The notes: generated by a model not told the origin, from the letters alone. A stretch of 64,000 bases of DNA from Erodium maritimum (GCA_963921825.1 OY997594.1:39550557-39614556), one strand, 5' to 3'. Shown: positions 46,912 through 59,984, numbered from the stretch's first letter. A program made the numbers and translations.

Positions 46912-49900
46912 TGTCACGCCCCAAATCCGGTTTTGACCGAATTCGAGACGTGAACTAAAACAATAATAATTTTCATCGAAAATAAAGCCAACAAGTCTCA
47001 ATTCATAATTTGAAAACTTTGATCAATGCGGCGAGTCACAGCTCGATAAAAACAACGGTAAAATACTTAAACAACTAAAGTTACGTCTCTAGACACTAGC
47101 CCGAATCCCCGTCAGCTCCCGAGCTTCGAGAATCCTGCTAGCACAAGACCCGCTCAACACCTGAAACACAACAAAGTAAGGGGGTGAGCTTACGCTCAGT
47201 AGGAAAAGTAGTTAAGGTTATGAGCCAGAGTTCATCACCACGGGTAACCGTCCAATTAAGACATACTTGTAAAGCACAACTATTAACAGTCAAACTAACC
47301 AATTACTCCAAGACAACACTTAGCCTTCCGTCGGGCACAACCCGTAACACAAACTCAAAGCGAACCAAACTCATACCACGTTCCACAACTAGCTCTTGAC
47401 ACCCATCACCTAAAAATTCTCAATGAACAACACCTACGTTTATCTCACAACCGACCACACCTGCGAACTCGCACTATAACACAAGAATCAGGTCCAACAT
47501 CACCTCGAGCCACCCAGCACTCTCTCACAAGACTCAAGTCTCACTTAACCCAATGCACAAAGCCATAAAACCCACACGGCTCACACAACAGACAATGCAC
47601 AAAGCCCAACAACACGCACAACGCACACAGCAAACCCCCCCTAAAAATAGTATAACCATTTCCAACGTCCCCGGCTATCACAACCCGTCCTCTTATATCG
47701 CACCGGAACATTAAGCCTCGGTTCCCACACCCGGTTACCGATTACCCTCACAAAATCATAAATATATTTAGAATAAATGCAGAGAGCCAAACAGCAAGGA
47801 AGGGCACACAAGGAGATACACAAAGACAAAATACGAGAAAAAAGGCACACAGCAGAACACACATAAAGTCCATAGGACAGCACACAGAAAAATAACAGGG
47901 AAGGGCCCGAACGAGATGCACACAAATGTCGTAAACTGCGGGAGCCAACTCCACCGATTGGCACACAGCTGCTTATATCGTACCGGATTACACAGCGTCA
48001 GTCACGATATCTTCCTCCTCACACAGATGAAGGGTAACATCCTTGACCGGAAATCCTTCAGTCCGATGTCTTCCTCCTCACACAGATGAAGGGCAATACT
48101 CTCATATATACCGAACTGGTCATATCTTCCTCCTTACACAGATGAAGGGCACTACTCAACGTGAGTATAAGACCGGCACACACCTCGATCAATCCCGTCC
48201 CGGATTATGAGTCATCTGATCACACCGTCCTTGGCCACGACATGGGTATCCATCCGGCTACACCATATCTTAAACACAAAACAAGGTTTCGCACACAGCA
48301 CAATCACTGATGGTCTCGATATACCAGTCGGACCATCTTAGCATATACCCGGTCTATCACTCAGCCATTCATATCACAATCAAGGTTCACATTATCAAAC
48401 ATGGCACACTTGCCCACACAGTCACATCATGGAAGACCGAGTAAAATCTCATTAGACTCCTAATCACACTCCTAACTGTCACGTACTTACCGTCACTTAC
48501 CGACACCACAATCAGCGTGGTAACCCCACCGACTTAACCGGTATCAAATCCCCAACCATCCCATAGTTCAACATATCGAATAAACAGGAAATAACCACAC
48601 AAGTCATCAACATGCATCACTAGTTCAATTCTACTCTTTTTCATGTTCGTTATTTATTATCCATTTAAACAACACAAGGCACACTAAGCAGATACACACA
48701 ACAAACAACCCTAAGGCACGACATGGCCCGAATCTACCAGCACGACAATTCCCAAGACATAAAACGTAAATGTTCACAATTTATACGTCTACGCTAGTTG
48801 TTCACATCCTACATGTCAAACTATGATCTTTCCGGTTTTATTATTAAACCCTAATCATGCACGCTAGTAACTTTCCGTAATTAAAGCGGTATCCGCTACT
48901 TTCCCTACCTCAAGGATACTACATCAGGGTCTCCTAGCTGCTGACGACCAGGCCAACACTGTCTTCTAGGGCGAAGTCCACGAAGTCCAAGTCTGATTTT
49001 AACAGATAAAATTTACACTCAGAAACGGTACAGTCCAAATAACGACAAGTTGACCTTTAAACTCGAACGATTCAAAAGCAGGATCAAACGACGAATCGGG
49101 TTCGAGCACCCAAACCCTGAGCATAGAACCCGGTGCACGTTTCCCGAGGTACGATGCCCTATGCACGGATTTCAATGCACGGTTTTCGAGGTGCGGGTTC
49201 CGAGGCACGAATCTCGAGGCACTGGTTTCGAGGCACGGATCCGATGTACCCGATTCAGCGGTTCTGTTTTTAATCTCGTTCTAAGTCCGACTGTTTTAAG
49301 GTTTCAAATCCGTTAACGTTCCGGTGAATCGGTCCAACTCAAAATATTCCTCGAAAAGTCCAACAGTCAAGAAAATCCGTTTTGTAATCAAACTGATTTC
49401 GTTTTAAATTGTTTCCCTTTTCAAAATAATTTCTTTAATTTAGCTCTTCAACAAATCTGCTCCAAAAAAAATTCCAGATCAAAAACGTACGGGAAGAACA
49501 ACGAAAGAAAGGGAAGGAATAAGACTTCGGGTTCAAATCCGGCCGGCCAACGGCGAAAGCGTCACCGGCGACCCAAAACCTCACGGTTTTGTGAATCTAA
49601 TCGAGGCGGACAAAAGGCGGCGACGGGGATGGTTGTGGCGCGGCGGAGTACAGGTGCTGGAGCGGCGGAGCACGGCGGGTCGTCTTGCCTCAGATCTGGA
49701 CGGTGCGATGGCTCCCGTCCCAGATCCGGCGAGAACGACGACGCTGGTTCTCGGTTCACACGCGGGTTGAACGGAGAAGAAGGAGAAATCGAGAAGGATG
49801 AGCTCGGGCTTTGAAAGGAGAGGGGGAGGGACGACGGTGGCAGCCTGAACCGAGGGCGCGGTTTGTGGTGCGAAGATCGACTCCTTCGCCGGCGAGCCCG

Positions 49901-50330
49901 AAACGTCCACCGGGAGAGATGGCGAGCTCGGTGTAGGGGAAAAAGGGAGCGGCGACTGAGGGAGAGGGATGGAGACGGATACGGTGCAACGGCTTGCGTT
50001 GTTGGTCGGAGAAGATGAAGAGAGGAGGAGAGGCGGGGTCGAAGATGGGGTGTGCGGCGGCTTGGCTGTATGAGAAGAGAAGACGAGGGAAGGGTTCGAG
50101 AGAGTCGGGACGAGGAGGGGGTGAGGACGGTGCTGAAATGGTCCTCCAACCCTAGCTCGGGGCTTATATAGCCCGGGCTTGGGCCGGGTCATTACTTGGG
50201 CCGGGTCTGAAATTTGTGCCGTGTCTGCCCGATCCAGCCCAAACATTTTTTTAAACCACTTATTGCACATTCTTACCCCGTCATTTCAAATTGCAAAAGA
50301 TTGCCCCAGTTTAAATAAGCGGGCTTTACA
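46912..50330 (-). repeat. 5' LTR of the Tekay-like derivative
   Basis: 3419 bp, same ends as its partner. The minus-strand TATA box is at about 50,163-50,171. A 195-codon Ser/Pro/Arg-rich open frame (49,562-50,149) starts just downstream of it. The left LTR has a similar but shorter set of frames, so I do not call it a gene. Confidence 0.92.
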
Positions 50331-50547
50331 TTAATGATGCGAATTTGTAATTTTTTGGGTTTCGCGTCGAGATCTTGTAGGTGTAGAAAGTTTAGTATGA
50401 TGTTTGATTACATGTACACGTGCTAATTAAAGTTCACTACTGAAACAATTAACGTAAAAAGAACATGGATTTTCTTTCAAAATATTAGTTTCAAGGTCAT
50501 TCAACTTATCTTGCATATTGCTAGCTCCATTATATTCTTGCCCTCAC

Positions 50548-50903
50548 AACTTTTTTTTATCAACAAAAATAATGGTTTTATTCTACCCAAAGGAGAATAC
50601 ATACAAGGGAAGATGAGAGAAAATGCTAAGTTAGTCAAAGATAAGCAATGACTAAATTAAAAGTAATCTTGGAACAGTTTGATGGTATCTTTCACGCTAT
50701 AAGAAGAGGTGAACCCTAGAGAATTGCAAAGAGCCCATGCGCGCTTAGTTTTAGATTTCTTACAGAGTAAGCGGGAGGGACTAACGTCCTTGAGATCCCA
50801 TTGGAGCTTAATACGGCCTTTCCTAATGCGTTTATTTTTCCTTTGAGGACGAAAGACGGGGTCGGAGGGGGAGTTCATCTCGGCGATAAAAGACAAGAAG
50901 GGG
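50548..50903 (-). mobile_element. Probable LINE-type or retrocopy tail, minus strand
   Basis: A plus-strand poly(T) run followed by ATCAACAAAAATAATGGTTT reads on the minus strand as an AT-rich 3' end with poly(A), as in plant L1 LINEs. The minus-strand open frame 50,896-50,657 (KTKRAWALCNSLGFTSSYSV) is not a family I recognise. I found no target duplication. Confidence 0.4.
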
Positions 50904-51359
50904 GGGGGGGGGTACGAACACTACGACTGAAGGGGCTACAAACATGCCTCTTTGAGTGAAACAACATAGTTCCTACAAACATGCTCAATACCCACAAAGC
51001 GTTCAATTAGATTTCCTCTTTTGTCCACATAATGGAAAACGAATGTCATTTGTTACTTCACAAAAATGTCAGGGGATTCATCGATCAGAATTGAAAACAA
51101 TGCATCTTTTAGATCATCAGTAATAGCATTGATCGTTACACTAGTAACTACAAGTACTATATCTTTTTTGAATATTAGGACATGTAAGTTTGGAATTGTT
51201 ATTAGCATTATAATGTTATACATCTTACTTCATCATTATGATAAACAATAAATTGTAAGACCTCAAGAAAAATACATTGATATCTTGATTCTTCTGCTTC
51301 AGTATGACCACAAAACGAAAGACCTTACTTTAGAAGAAACCAAATATAGTGTAGGGAAA

Positions 51360-51646
51360 GTTATAGTTCCTAGCCCTCTATTATACCCTCAAAGTCAAAT
51401 CCTATCGTCTCTGACCTTTGGTTTCAATTCCTACTAGTAAGTTTTCAAAATTTGATAGTTTCTAGCGTTAAGGTGATGATAAACTTTTAGAAACTAGTGT
51501 AAAAAAAACTTAGTTTGTATAAAATAATTCGTGACCTTTACGATAAGAACTATCAATTTTTGAAAACTCACAAGTAGGTTTCGAAACCAAAGGTCAGAGG
51601 CAATATGATTTTTTTTAAAGGTCAAAAATAGTTAGGAACTAAAGTT
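51360..51646. mobile_element. Fold-back MITE-like element
   Basis: About 287 bp with imperfect inverted repeats of roughly 105 bp. The core arms CTGACCTTTGGTTTC at about 51,409 and GAAACCAAAGGTCAG at about 51,583 are perfect complements. The outer arms (TATAGTTCCTAG against TTAGGAACTAAAGTT) are weaker. No coding capacity. Its superfamily cannot be set because the target duplication is unclear. Confidence 0.65.
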
Positions 51647-52137
51647 AAATATCACAAACCAAGGTTGTATTGTTCCGTTCTTCTACTACTCCCAAAGAAA
51701 AAAAATGAGGCGGGAGGATAAAATTCACATCCTTAAAATAAGAAAAAATAATAATAAAAAGGAGAAATATCGAGCGAGATCCAAGACAAATAAAAAGCAT
51801 ACTAACGAAAAGTTATGAAAAAGTGGCGCTCAAAGGAAAATCAATCCGAAAGATGCTTTGAAACCCAAATGGGGGTGGGGGATGTGTGCACGTAATGTAG
51901 AGTGTGAGAAAGAAACATATTTGTCATGTTGTAACTTTTTAGCTTCTTTTCTTATCATGTCCCGACCATGACCAAGCTGAACATTGCAAACTTAATAATG
52001 TTCTTTTTTATTCTGTAGTCACATTATTTCCTTATGATTAACAGAAAGAGTCACGTGCAAGATAGCATATGAACTTCTAAGTTCCAAGTACAGGTACACA
52101 AGAGACTTACTTTTTGGAATTGTCAAGAGAAGAATGT

Positions 52138-52968
52138 TGATACAGGAACATGGTGGTATAATGGAGAATCTTAGTTGGCCGTACAAAACTCTCTAAGGAA
52201 CCAATGGATGAACATGGATCGAAGATGAAGATTGCTTCAACTGACCGTACAACACTCTTTGAAAAACCTAAGTAACTAGGGAGATAGATGTTGGATTGAA
52301 TGACGTCATACATATTATGGAAAGTTTGTGATAAGTCGAAAAACTAAAACTTCAAGGATTCACACACATGAAGATTGAAATGCTTTAAGGTTCTTCCCAG
52401 AAGAAAACTCGAATTTTTATTTCATAAAACTTGCATAATACATGCTGAGAAGAGACTTTATTAAATAGTCGAGCAGCATGTGACCTTCTAGGGTCGGAAA
52501 ATTGATTACAAGAGACTCTAATTAATACTAAACGACTCTTGAGAAACTAAATGTTGGAAATCTGCAAAAAAACAAAAATAACTCATTAATAATCTGATTT
52601 CAAATGCATACCTTGGATATTTAATGTTTTTGAATGGTTTGAGGGGCTGAATCTCCTTTCAAATGATGAACAAAGTAGCTTCATTAGTTCCTTGAAGAAG
52701 AGGAAAACACAGATTTGTTGAAGTCTAGAATTGTTCTTTAATGTCTTCTTGATTTGCCTTGGTGATCACGTCTTCTTTGAGTTTCCCATGCTCTATGAGT
52801 GTAATTAAGCTCTCCACTTGTTTGTTGAACTCTTCTCGTAATGCTCTAGTTCCTGACCTTTTCCTTGGTGCTAGTCGCATGCTTGGAATGTTGCTGATAG
52901 CTGCTTTCTCGGTGTTGCTGATACTTTCTTCCTCGGGTACAGATAGGCTAGTCTCGATATACTCATCA
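52138..52968 (-). repeat. 3' LTR of gypsy copy 2
   Basis: 831 bp, TGATACAGG to ACTCATCA in plus reading. The minus-strand part near 52,750-52,960 reads like a polyprotein carboxyl end (SGTRALREEFNKQVESLITL). Pol running into the LTR is known for CRM chromoviruses. Confidence 0.9.
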
Positions 52969-55900
52969 CCCCATCCGTCTTGACAAGGTTATGATCTCAG
53001 AACTGATTCATCTTCATGATATGAAGCCAAATCAATAATATTGAAAGTTGGAGAAATGTTTAACTCACTTGGAAGCTTAAGATTGTAAGCGTTGTTGTTG
53101 ATTTTCTCTAACACTCGAAATGGTCCTTCTCCTCTTGGTGAGATCTTGGATTTTATCTGATTTGGGAACCTTTCGTTTCTCATGTGTACCCATATTAAGT
53201 CTCTCGATGCAAAATTGGTATCTTTTCGATGCTTATCAGCTTGTTGCTTGTATTTCTATGTCCTTTTCTCTAAATTTTCTTTGACCTTTTGATGAAGTTT
53301 CTTGATCAAATCTGCTCTACCTTCTCCTTTACTAGAAATAACACCTTGAGGCAAAGATACAAGAACTAAAGGAGTAGTGCTGTTAAAGTCATAAAAAATT
53401 TCAAACGCGGAGAATTTAGTAGCAGAATGTTTGGCATGATTGTAAGCAAACTCAATAAATGGTAAACAAGATAACCAATTCCTCAAATTCCTACCCACCG
53501 TGGCTCTCAACAATGTTGAAAGAGTCCGATTTCCTACCTCAGTTTGGCCATCTATTTGTGGGTGACATGTAGTTGAGAAGAGCAACTTCGTTCCCAACTT
53601 TCTCCATAAAGTTTTCCAAAATGCGCTAGAAATTTGGTATTACGATCTGATACAATAGTGTTTGGCAATCCATGTAAGCATACTACTTCTTTGAAAAAGA
53701 GATCAGTGATTTGAATATCATCATTAGTCTTGTTGCATGGAATGAAATGAGTCATATTGGAAAATCTGTCCACTACCACAAAAATGGAGTCCTTGTTGTT
53801 GATCTTTGGTTGACCTAAAACAAAATTCATAGAAATATCTACCCATGGTAGGTTTGGAATAGACAAAGGCATATATAAACCGTTGGGATGTGACCTGGAT
53901 TTTTCCTTTAAGAAATTGATGCATTTGGCACAGAACCACTCCACATCTCTCTTTAAGTGCGGCCAAAAGAAATGATCGATAAGCACACTTAGAGTTTTGT
54001 CTCGACCAAAGTGTCCTATGAGCCCTCCTCCATGAGTTTCTCGGATTAGTAAGTCTCTCATGGACTCTTGTGGTATACAAAGACCTTTATCCTTGAATAA
54101 GAATCTATCTTGTTGATAAAATGATCCATACGCAGCCTTGCTGGTCTCCTTGAAAGCTTCTTTGAAATCTGGATCAATCTCATATAAAGTCTTGATATGC
54201 TCAAATCCCATGATTCTTTCCTCCATGGTGCAAATTAAAGCATATATCCTTGATAGTGCATCAGCTACAATGTTTTCCCCTTCTTATACTTGATCACATA
54301 TGGAAAAGTCTCTATAAACTCAAGCCACTTCGCATGCCTTTTCTTAAGATTGGTATGTCCTCTTAGGTGCTTGAGGGTCTCGTGATCTGTATGAATAACA
54401 AACTCTCTGGATAATAGATAATGTTGCCAAGTTTCAAGAGATCTTACCGAAGCATAGAGTTCTTTGTCATAAGTAGGACAATTGAGGGCTGCTCCATTGA
54501 GTTTGTCACTAAAATATGCTATTGTTTTCCCCCTTGAGTTAGGACATCGCCTATACCTATAACTAAACATCATATTCAATTTCAAATATGTCATCAAAAT
54601 TAGGTAATATCAATACAGGTGCATGTAGAAGGCTGTCTTTGAGCTTTTGGAATGCTTTTTCTTGTGCTTGACCCCATTTAAACTCCACATTCTTCTTAAT
54701 CACTACGATCAAAGGGACAACAATGGTGCTAAAATCCTTCACAAAAGCTGGCCAATCTATGCAAGCTTTTATAATGCCCAATTGTTGTTGGTCTAGGGCA
54801 ATATTTAATGACTTTGATTTTCTCCTCGTCATCCTTCAATCCCTGCGAACTTACATCAAATCCAAAAAACACTACTTGATCAGTACAAAATGTGCATTTC
54901 TTAAAGTTTGCATAGATATTTTCTAGAACCCGTGGATGTGATTTAAATGATCTGCCAGGTTAGAACTATAAACCAAGATATTATCAAAATATACTACCAC
55001 AAACTTACTGATGTGTGCCCTTAAGACATCATTCATGAGCCTTATGAATGTACTTGGAGCGTTTGTAAGTCCAAATGGCATGACCTGCCACTCATATAGA
55101 CATGCTTAGTTTTAAACGATGTTTTCCATTCATCTCCTTCTTCCATTCTGACTTAATGGTAACTACTCCTTAAATCAATCTTAGAGAAAATTGTATCTCT
55201 ATTTAGCTCGTCTAACATATCATCAAGCCTCAAAATTGGATGCCTGTATTTGACAGTTATATTGTTGATGGCTCGATAGTCAACACACATCCTCCATGTT
55301 TTATCTTTTTTAGGCATTAGAAGGACAGGTAATACACATGGGCTAAGAATCTTGCATATTTAACCTTTTGACATGAGATCTTGAACTTTCTTTTCTACCT
55401 CTTGAGCCTCTTTGGGATTAACTCTATAAGCTGGTCTGTTTGGCAATGGTATACCCGGGACAAGATCGATTGATGTTCAATTCATCTCATGGGTGGAAGC
55501 CCTGATGGTATCTCGTCGGGAAACACCTGTTTAAACTTCTCTAGTAGTCCAAGCATCTCAGGATATAATTCATGCTCTTCTTGACCTGAAAACAAACCTT
55601 CCTTAAAGATCATTAGTAGCACCTTATTTGATGAATCAAGCGATTTCAAAACAGTAGAAGGTGTAATATAATGGTTTTTTTTTCTAACTTAGCTCCTTTA
55701 GACATAGATATCTGCATTTCATGCACTTCTTGTGGATAAGAGGAGCCAAAGTGTGCTTCTTGTTGTTGTGAATGAAAGAGTAGTAGTTGGTTCGGCCATT
55801 ATGTATAGTTTCTTTGTCAAAATAGCATGGCCGTCCTAGAAGAAGGTTACACACAACTTGATCTGCATATTTTCCTATGTTGAAAGATACGGTGACTTGT

Positions 55901-57457
55901 TAAGAGATCTTGAGCTCGGAGGAATCATTGAGCCATTTCAGTCGGTATAATCGAGGGTTCTTTGTCCTTTAAAGACCTAGCTTATCAACCAAATACTTGT
56001 TGGCCACGTTAGTACATGAACCTCCATCAATAACCAAGCTACATACCTTATATTTTATGTTGCATCGCGAGTGAAAGATGTTCTCTCGTTTAATAGTCTT
56101 GGGATCAAAGTGTGAGCTAAGAGCTCTCCTTATGACTAGTTGTACTCCGGATTCTGTATAATCGATAATATCTTCTTCGGATTCTACTATTTATTCTTCC
56201 TCGTTTTGATACTCGTATTCTCCACTAGCTTTGATGATCATCAATCGCTGGTTTTGACATTCTCGTGCATAGTGTCCTTTTCCCTGATATTTAAAACAAG
56301 TAATGTCACAAGTTCTTTGAATGAAATCCTTACATTGATGTGGTTTTGTTCCTTTTGATGTTCTGGTAGCTTCCACTTAAACTTTGGGTACATCTCATCG
56401 GGCTCTCCTTTGTCTAGAGTTTTTGATGGTGTTGATGCCCAAGAATTCTTGTTTCGATCACTAGAAGCTGTCTTCCTCTTAATGTGTTGTTCATCTTGAG
56501 TAGCAAGGTGCAAAAACTCTTCCAAGTCATGGTAGATTTGTCTCTCCACCTTTCTATAAATTCTGTTATGAAGACCATCTAGGAATTGTGCCATTACAGA
56601 CTCCTCAAAATTATCAGATTCTAACCCGTTCCGAAGTGTCTCAAACTCATCAAAATATTCCTCCACAGATTTGCTTCGTTGAGAGAGCATTATGAATTTT
56701 TGTTGTCGGATTTGGTAATAATAATAGGTTGGAACATATCTCTTCCTCATGATGAACTTCATGTCCTTCCAAGTGGTGATCTGTCCATGCTTATGCTTCA
56801 TCCTCTCGAATACATCTCTGCCCCACTAAGCCACAACACCTTCGATAAATTGGGCAGCAGCTAAAGAACTTTTATTTATTCCGAGTAGTTGTAATATGCA
56901 GAGATATACTCCATACGTCTCTCCTAATAAATGTAAGCTTCAATATTGACCTTCCCTACGAAAGTTGTGGCATTGAGCTTGACATCTCGGTTTCCATGCC
57001 TAGCATCCTCTTCTCGACCTCTATCATAGCTGTACTATCTCTTTGGCCTTGGGTTTTGATAAAAATTTGGTTGGCCGTCATCTTCAGAGTTTTGTTCATC
57101 TTCATTTTGATTCACTCTTGGAGCATTCACAATTCTTGTAATTCGATTTCCAAGGTCTTGGATTTGAGTTTGAATGGCAGCAAGAATCTGAACTACGTTT
57201 GCATCCCCTTGATCTTTCATAGTCCTAGATTTTGATGTTTCTCACAAACAAAACAAATTAAGTGCAAAGGAAGTCGAATAGGTACTGAACTTATAATGAT
57301 AAGATAACAACAGTGAAAAAAATGGATAGATTTTAGTTCTGCTCAAAGTTTCTTCATTTCTCTTTAAAAAAAAAAACTAAAACAGCAGCAAATAAACAAA
57401 TAACAAAATTAAAGGATAGATAAAACCTGATTTGGAGCATTTAGCTCTGATACCAGA
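52969..57457 (-). pseudogene. Gypsy copy 2 gag-pol region (fossil)
   Basis: Order from high to low coordinates: gag about 57,220-56,190 (zinc-knuckle region KGHYARECQN), protease about 56,150-55,750, reverse transcriptase about 55,480-54,830, RNase H about 54,800-54,265, integrase about 54,226-53,256, and the integrase end about 53,183-52,989 (SPTFNIIDLASYH). The same proteins as copy 1 but more eroded. Confidence 0.88.
57444..57455 (-). other. Primer-binding site of gypsy copy 2
   Basis: The minus strand reads TGGTATCAGAGC, two bases from the 5' LTR. Complementary to initiator tRNA-Met. Confidence 0.9.
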
Positions 57458-59979
57458 TGATACAGAATGTGGTGGTATGATGGAGAACCATAGCTGGTCG
57501 TACAACACTCTCTAAGGAACCAATGGATGAAGATGGAATCGAAGATGGAGATTGCTTAAACTGTTCGTACAACACTCTTTGAAGAATCTAAGTAACTAGG
57601 GAGATAGATGTAGGATTAAATGACGCAACACGGATTATGGAAAGTCTGTGATAAGTAGAAACATTCAAACTGCAAGTACTTATACACATGAAGATTGAAA
57701 TGATTTAAGGTTCTTCCCATAAGAAAAATCATATATTTATTTCATAAAACTTGCATAATACGTGATGAGAAGAGACTTTAATTAAATAGTCCATCAGTAG
57801 GTGACCTTCTAGGGTCAAAAAATTGATTAGAAGAGACTTTATCTAATACTAAATGACTCTTGAGAAACTAAAGGTTGGAAATCTGCAAAACAACACAAAT
57901 AACTCATTAATAATCTGATTTCAAATACAGACCTTGGATATTTAATGTTCTTGAATGGTTTGAGGGATTGAATCTGTTAGTCTTAGTGCCCATAGTTCAA
58001 TCCTAAATGTCCAAATGTATATATCATCGTTAGCAATAAAATTAAAGCGGCTTTATATTACTTATGTGTTGGAGTAATATATCGATGTGTGCTCTGATCT
58101 ATGCCCACCATGCGAATAGAACCATAGATCGAGATAGATCACACTCGATGGGTCCCTAGTCAACAAAGCTTCACTAGAAGCGACTAGTATGAAAGATGGC
58201 TCTTTATGGCTTACGTTCTGTTAGTCATTGGAATGGGATTCCGGAGTCTGATCATAGATATCATGTGGGACATGATATTGGACGACCCGCCCTGAATATG
58301 TGCCATAGATTAAGTCATGAACATATTCAGTGTCGTAGCTTGTCATGTATCCTTAGACCAAGGAGTCTTTGTGATCGCTATGTAGTCAACAATTGAGTTT
58401 GACTTGAGCCTAACGTTGTCCGTAACAGGGATTCCATAACGGCCAGGATTGGCTTGGGGACGGGCTACATGAGTGACACGAAAGGCGGCTAAGGGATTTA
58501 TCCCTCATACTGAGGTATGGGAAAGATATCGGTTCTCGGCCGCTTGATCGAGAGTGACTGAAAGAATAGTATGGCCATGCACATGATACTGGGTATCATA
58601 TCTTCAGTCATCTCACATATCAAGGAACGGTGATTGAGAATGATAAGGATGACGGCTCTATACCTTATCTCAATCAGGATATCGGAGATAAAAGGATAAT
58701 GACAGGGATGACGGAAAGGTTAGAATCGACAAGGTCGATTCGTTATGCAGTGTCAGGCAATACTAAAGTCTCGTTAGTTGCCACTTAAATAGGATCAAGT
58801 AAAATGGGATTTTATGTTGATCTATTGACATGCATAAACCTAAGGGTCACACCGGAAGATGAAACTCATTGACACATTTATGGAGAATGGCCAAAAGGGA
58901 GTTGTCTCGGGACATGACCAAAAGTGGGTTTTGGGTCATGTGCCCGTACGTGAATAGGACTTTACGGATCGAGACAAGGCTTAAAGTAGGATTGATCGCG
59001 TCGGATAATGTTGGACATTTCCGGTATGGAAGGCTTGGAGGCGATTAGCGAATCACGGGACCTCGTTAGAAATGGCCACGGGCCAGTTCCAAGAGGCCCA
59101 TGAAAGGCCCATGCAACCAAGGCCCATGGAACTAATTAATCAAGTCTTGATTAATTAGTACTAAGTAAGCAAGACAAGGATTAAGGTGTTGGTGATTCAC
59201 CACCTAACCCAATCTTGTCTTGCTATACTTTGTCCTATTTACACCTTACTTGACACCATACTTGTCCCATGCCTTTAGTTGGACAAGTATGAGTTTTGTT
59301 ATGTTTAAGTCATCTTTTTTCAACATAACAAACACAAGACAAGAATAGGAAACACATTTTCTCTCCCTCTTCCATGGTCATTTCGGGTTTGGCTAGTTTG
59401 CACCTCCATTTTTGTGTTCTTGAGTCCTCAAAGAGAAGAACTACGTGGATTTGATTCCCATGTGGATACGTAGGCGTCTTGGAGACTCAAGACAATCATT
59501 CGTTAACCGGTGTTCTTGTTTTGGTAAGAGATAGTGCTGAATTTTTCTCTTGTGAATCCATTCTTTGTTAGTTGTTTCATGGTTTTAATCGTCTCTTGGT
59601 TTTTATGGATTTTCCGCTGCGAGTTGGTTCATCTCCAACCCTACCTCGAGACCCAACAGAATCTTCTTTGGAAATGATGAACAAAGTAGCTTCATTAATT
59701 CCTTGAAGAAGAGGCAAAAAATGATTTGTTAAAGTCTTGAATTGTTCTTGAATGTCTTCTTGATTTGCGTTGGTGGTCACGTCTTCTTGGAGTTCTTCAT
59801 GCTCTATGAGTGTAATTAAGCTCTCTACTTTTTTGTTGAACTCTTCTCGTAACGCTCTAGTTCCTGACCTTGTCCATGGTTCTATTCGCATGCTTGGAAT
59901 GTTGTTGATAGCTTCTTTTATGGTGTTACTGAGAGCTTCTTCCTCGGGTTCAGATAAGCTAGTCCCGATGTGCTCATCA
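57458..59979 (-). repeat. 5' LTR of gypsy copy 2, split by a copia solo LTR
   Basis: Its own pieces are 57,458-57,974 and 59,659-59,979, together about 838 bp. The minus-strand frame at 59,891-59,577 begins in the LTR with a TRALREEFNKKVESLITL stretch and ends inside the copia LTR. Confidence 0.9.
57975..59658 (+). mobile_element. Copia solo LTR
   Basis: 1684 bp, TGTTAGTCTTAGTGCCC to GAGACCCAACA, with a perfect target duplication GAATC at 57,970-57,974 and 59,659-59,663. It is nearly identical to the LTRs of the element at 825-9256, so it is of similar recent age. Internal domains are absent, implying recombination between two LTRs after insertion. Confidence 0.94.
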
Positions 59980-59984
59980 AATGT

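Larger units (their letters stand above)
40979..50330 (-). mobile_element. Tekay/Del-like chromovirus deletion derivative, complete ends
   Basis: LTRs at 40,979-44,423 and 46,912-50,330, with a perfect target duplication TTAAT at 40,974-40,978 and 50,331-50,335. A primer site for initiator tRNA-Met lies next to the right LTR, so the element runs on the minus strand with its 5' LTR on the right. The internal DNA is only 2488 bp: an eroded leader and a remnant of the pol carboxyl end, with most of gag-pol absent. The LTRs differ by about 4 percent by eye in the stretch I compared, suggesting about 1.5 million years. It cannot code its own enzymes and must have depended on a relative. Confidence 0.92.
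50336..52132. other. Intergenic DNA with small transposon remnants
   Basis: AT-rich sequence continuing the flank left of 40,979. It holds a probable LINE-type tail (about 50,548-50,903), a 13-base G run near 50,904 and a fold-back element (51,360-51,646). The remaining parts show nothing I can support. Confidence 0.5.
52138..59979 (-). mobile_element. Ty3/gypsy chromovirus-like element (CRM-type candidate), copy 2, broken
   Basis: 3' LTR 52,138-52,968, polypurine tract 52,969-52,981, pol then gag, primer site 57,444-57,455, 5' LTR 57,458-59,979 (split by a copia solo LTR). The target duplication AATGT lies at 52,133-52,137 and 59,980-59,984. It aligns throughout with copy 1 at 9776-18,571 and shows the uninterrupted sites that copy 1 lost. 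The LTRs differ by about 10 percent by eye, so it is the older copy, perhaps 4 million years. It is broken in many places. Confidence 0.93.

Noticed and set aside
49562-50270. 195- and 229-codon Ser/Pro/Arg-rich frames near the LTR TATA box, with shorter partners at 43,691-44,258
   Set aside because: They overlap in several frames in a GC-rich segment, differ between the two LTRs, and show no domain.
50904-50917. Run of about 13 G bases
   Set aside because: A simple homopolymer tract without flanking structure; prone to sequencing error and without supported function.
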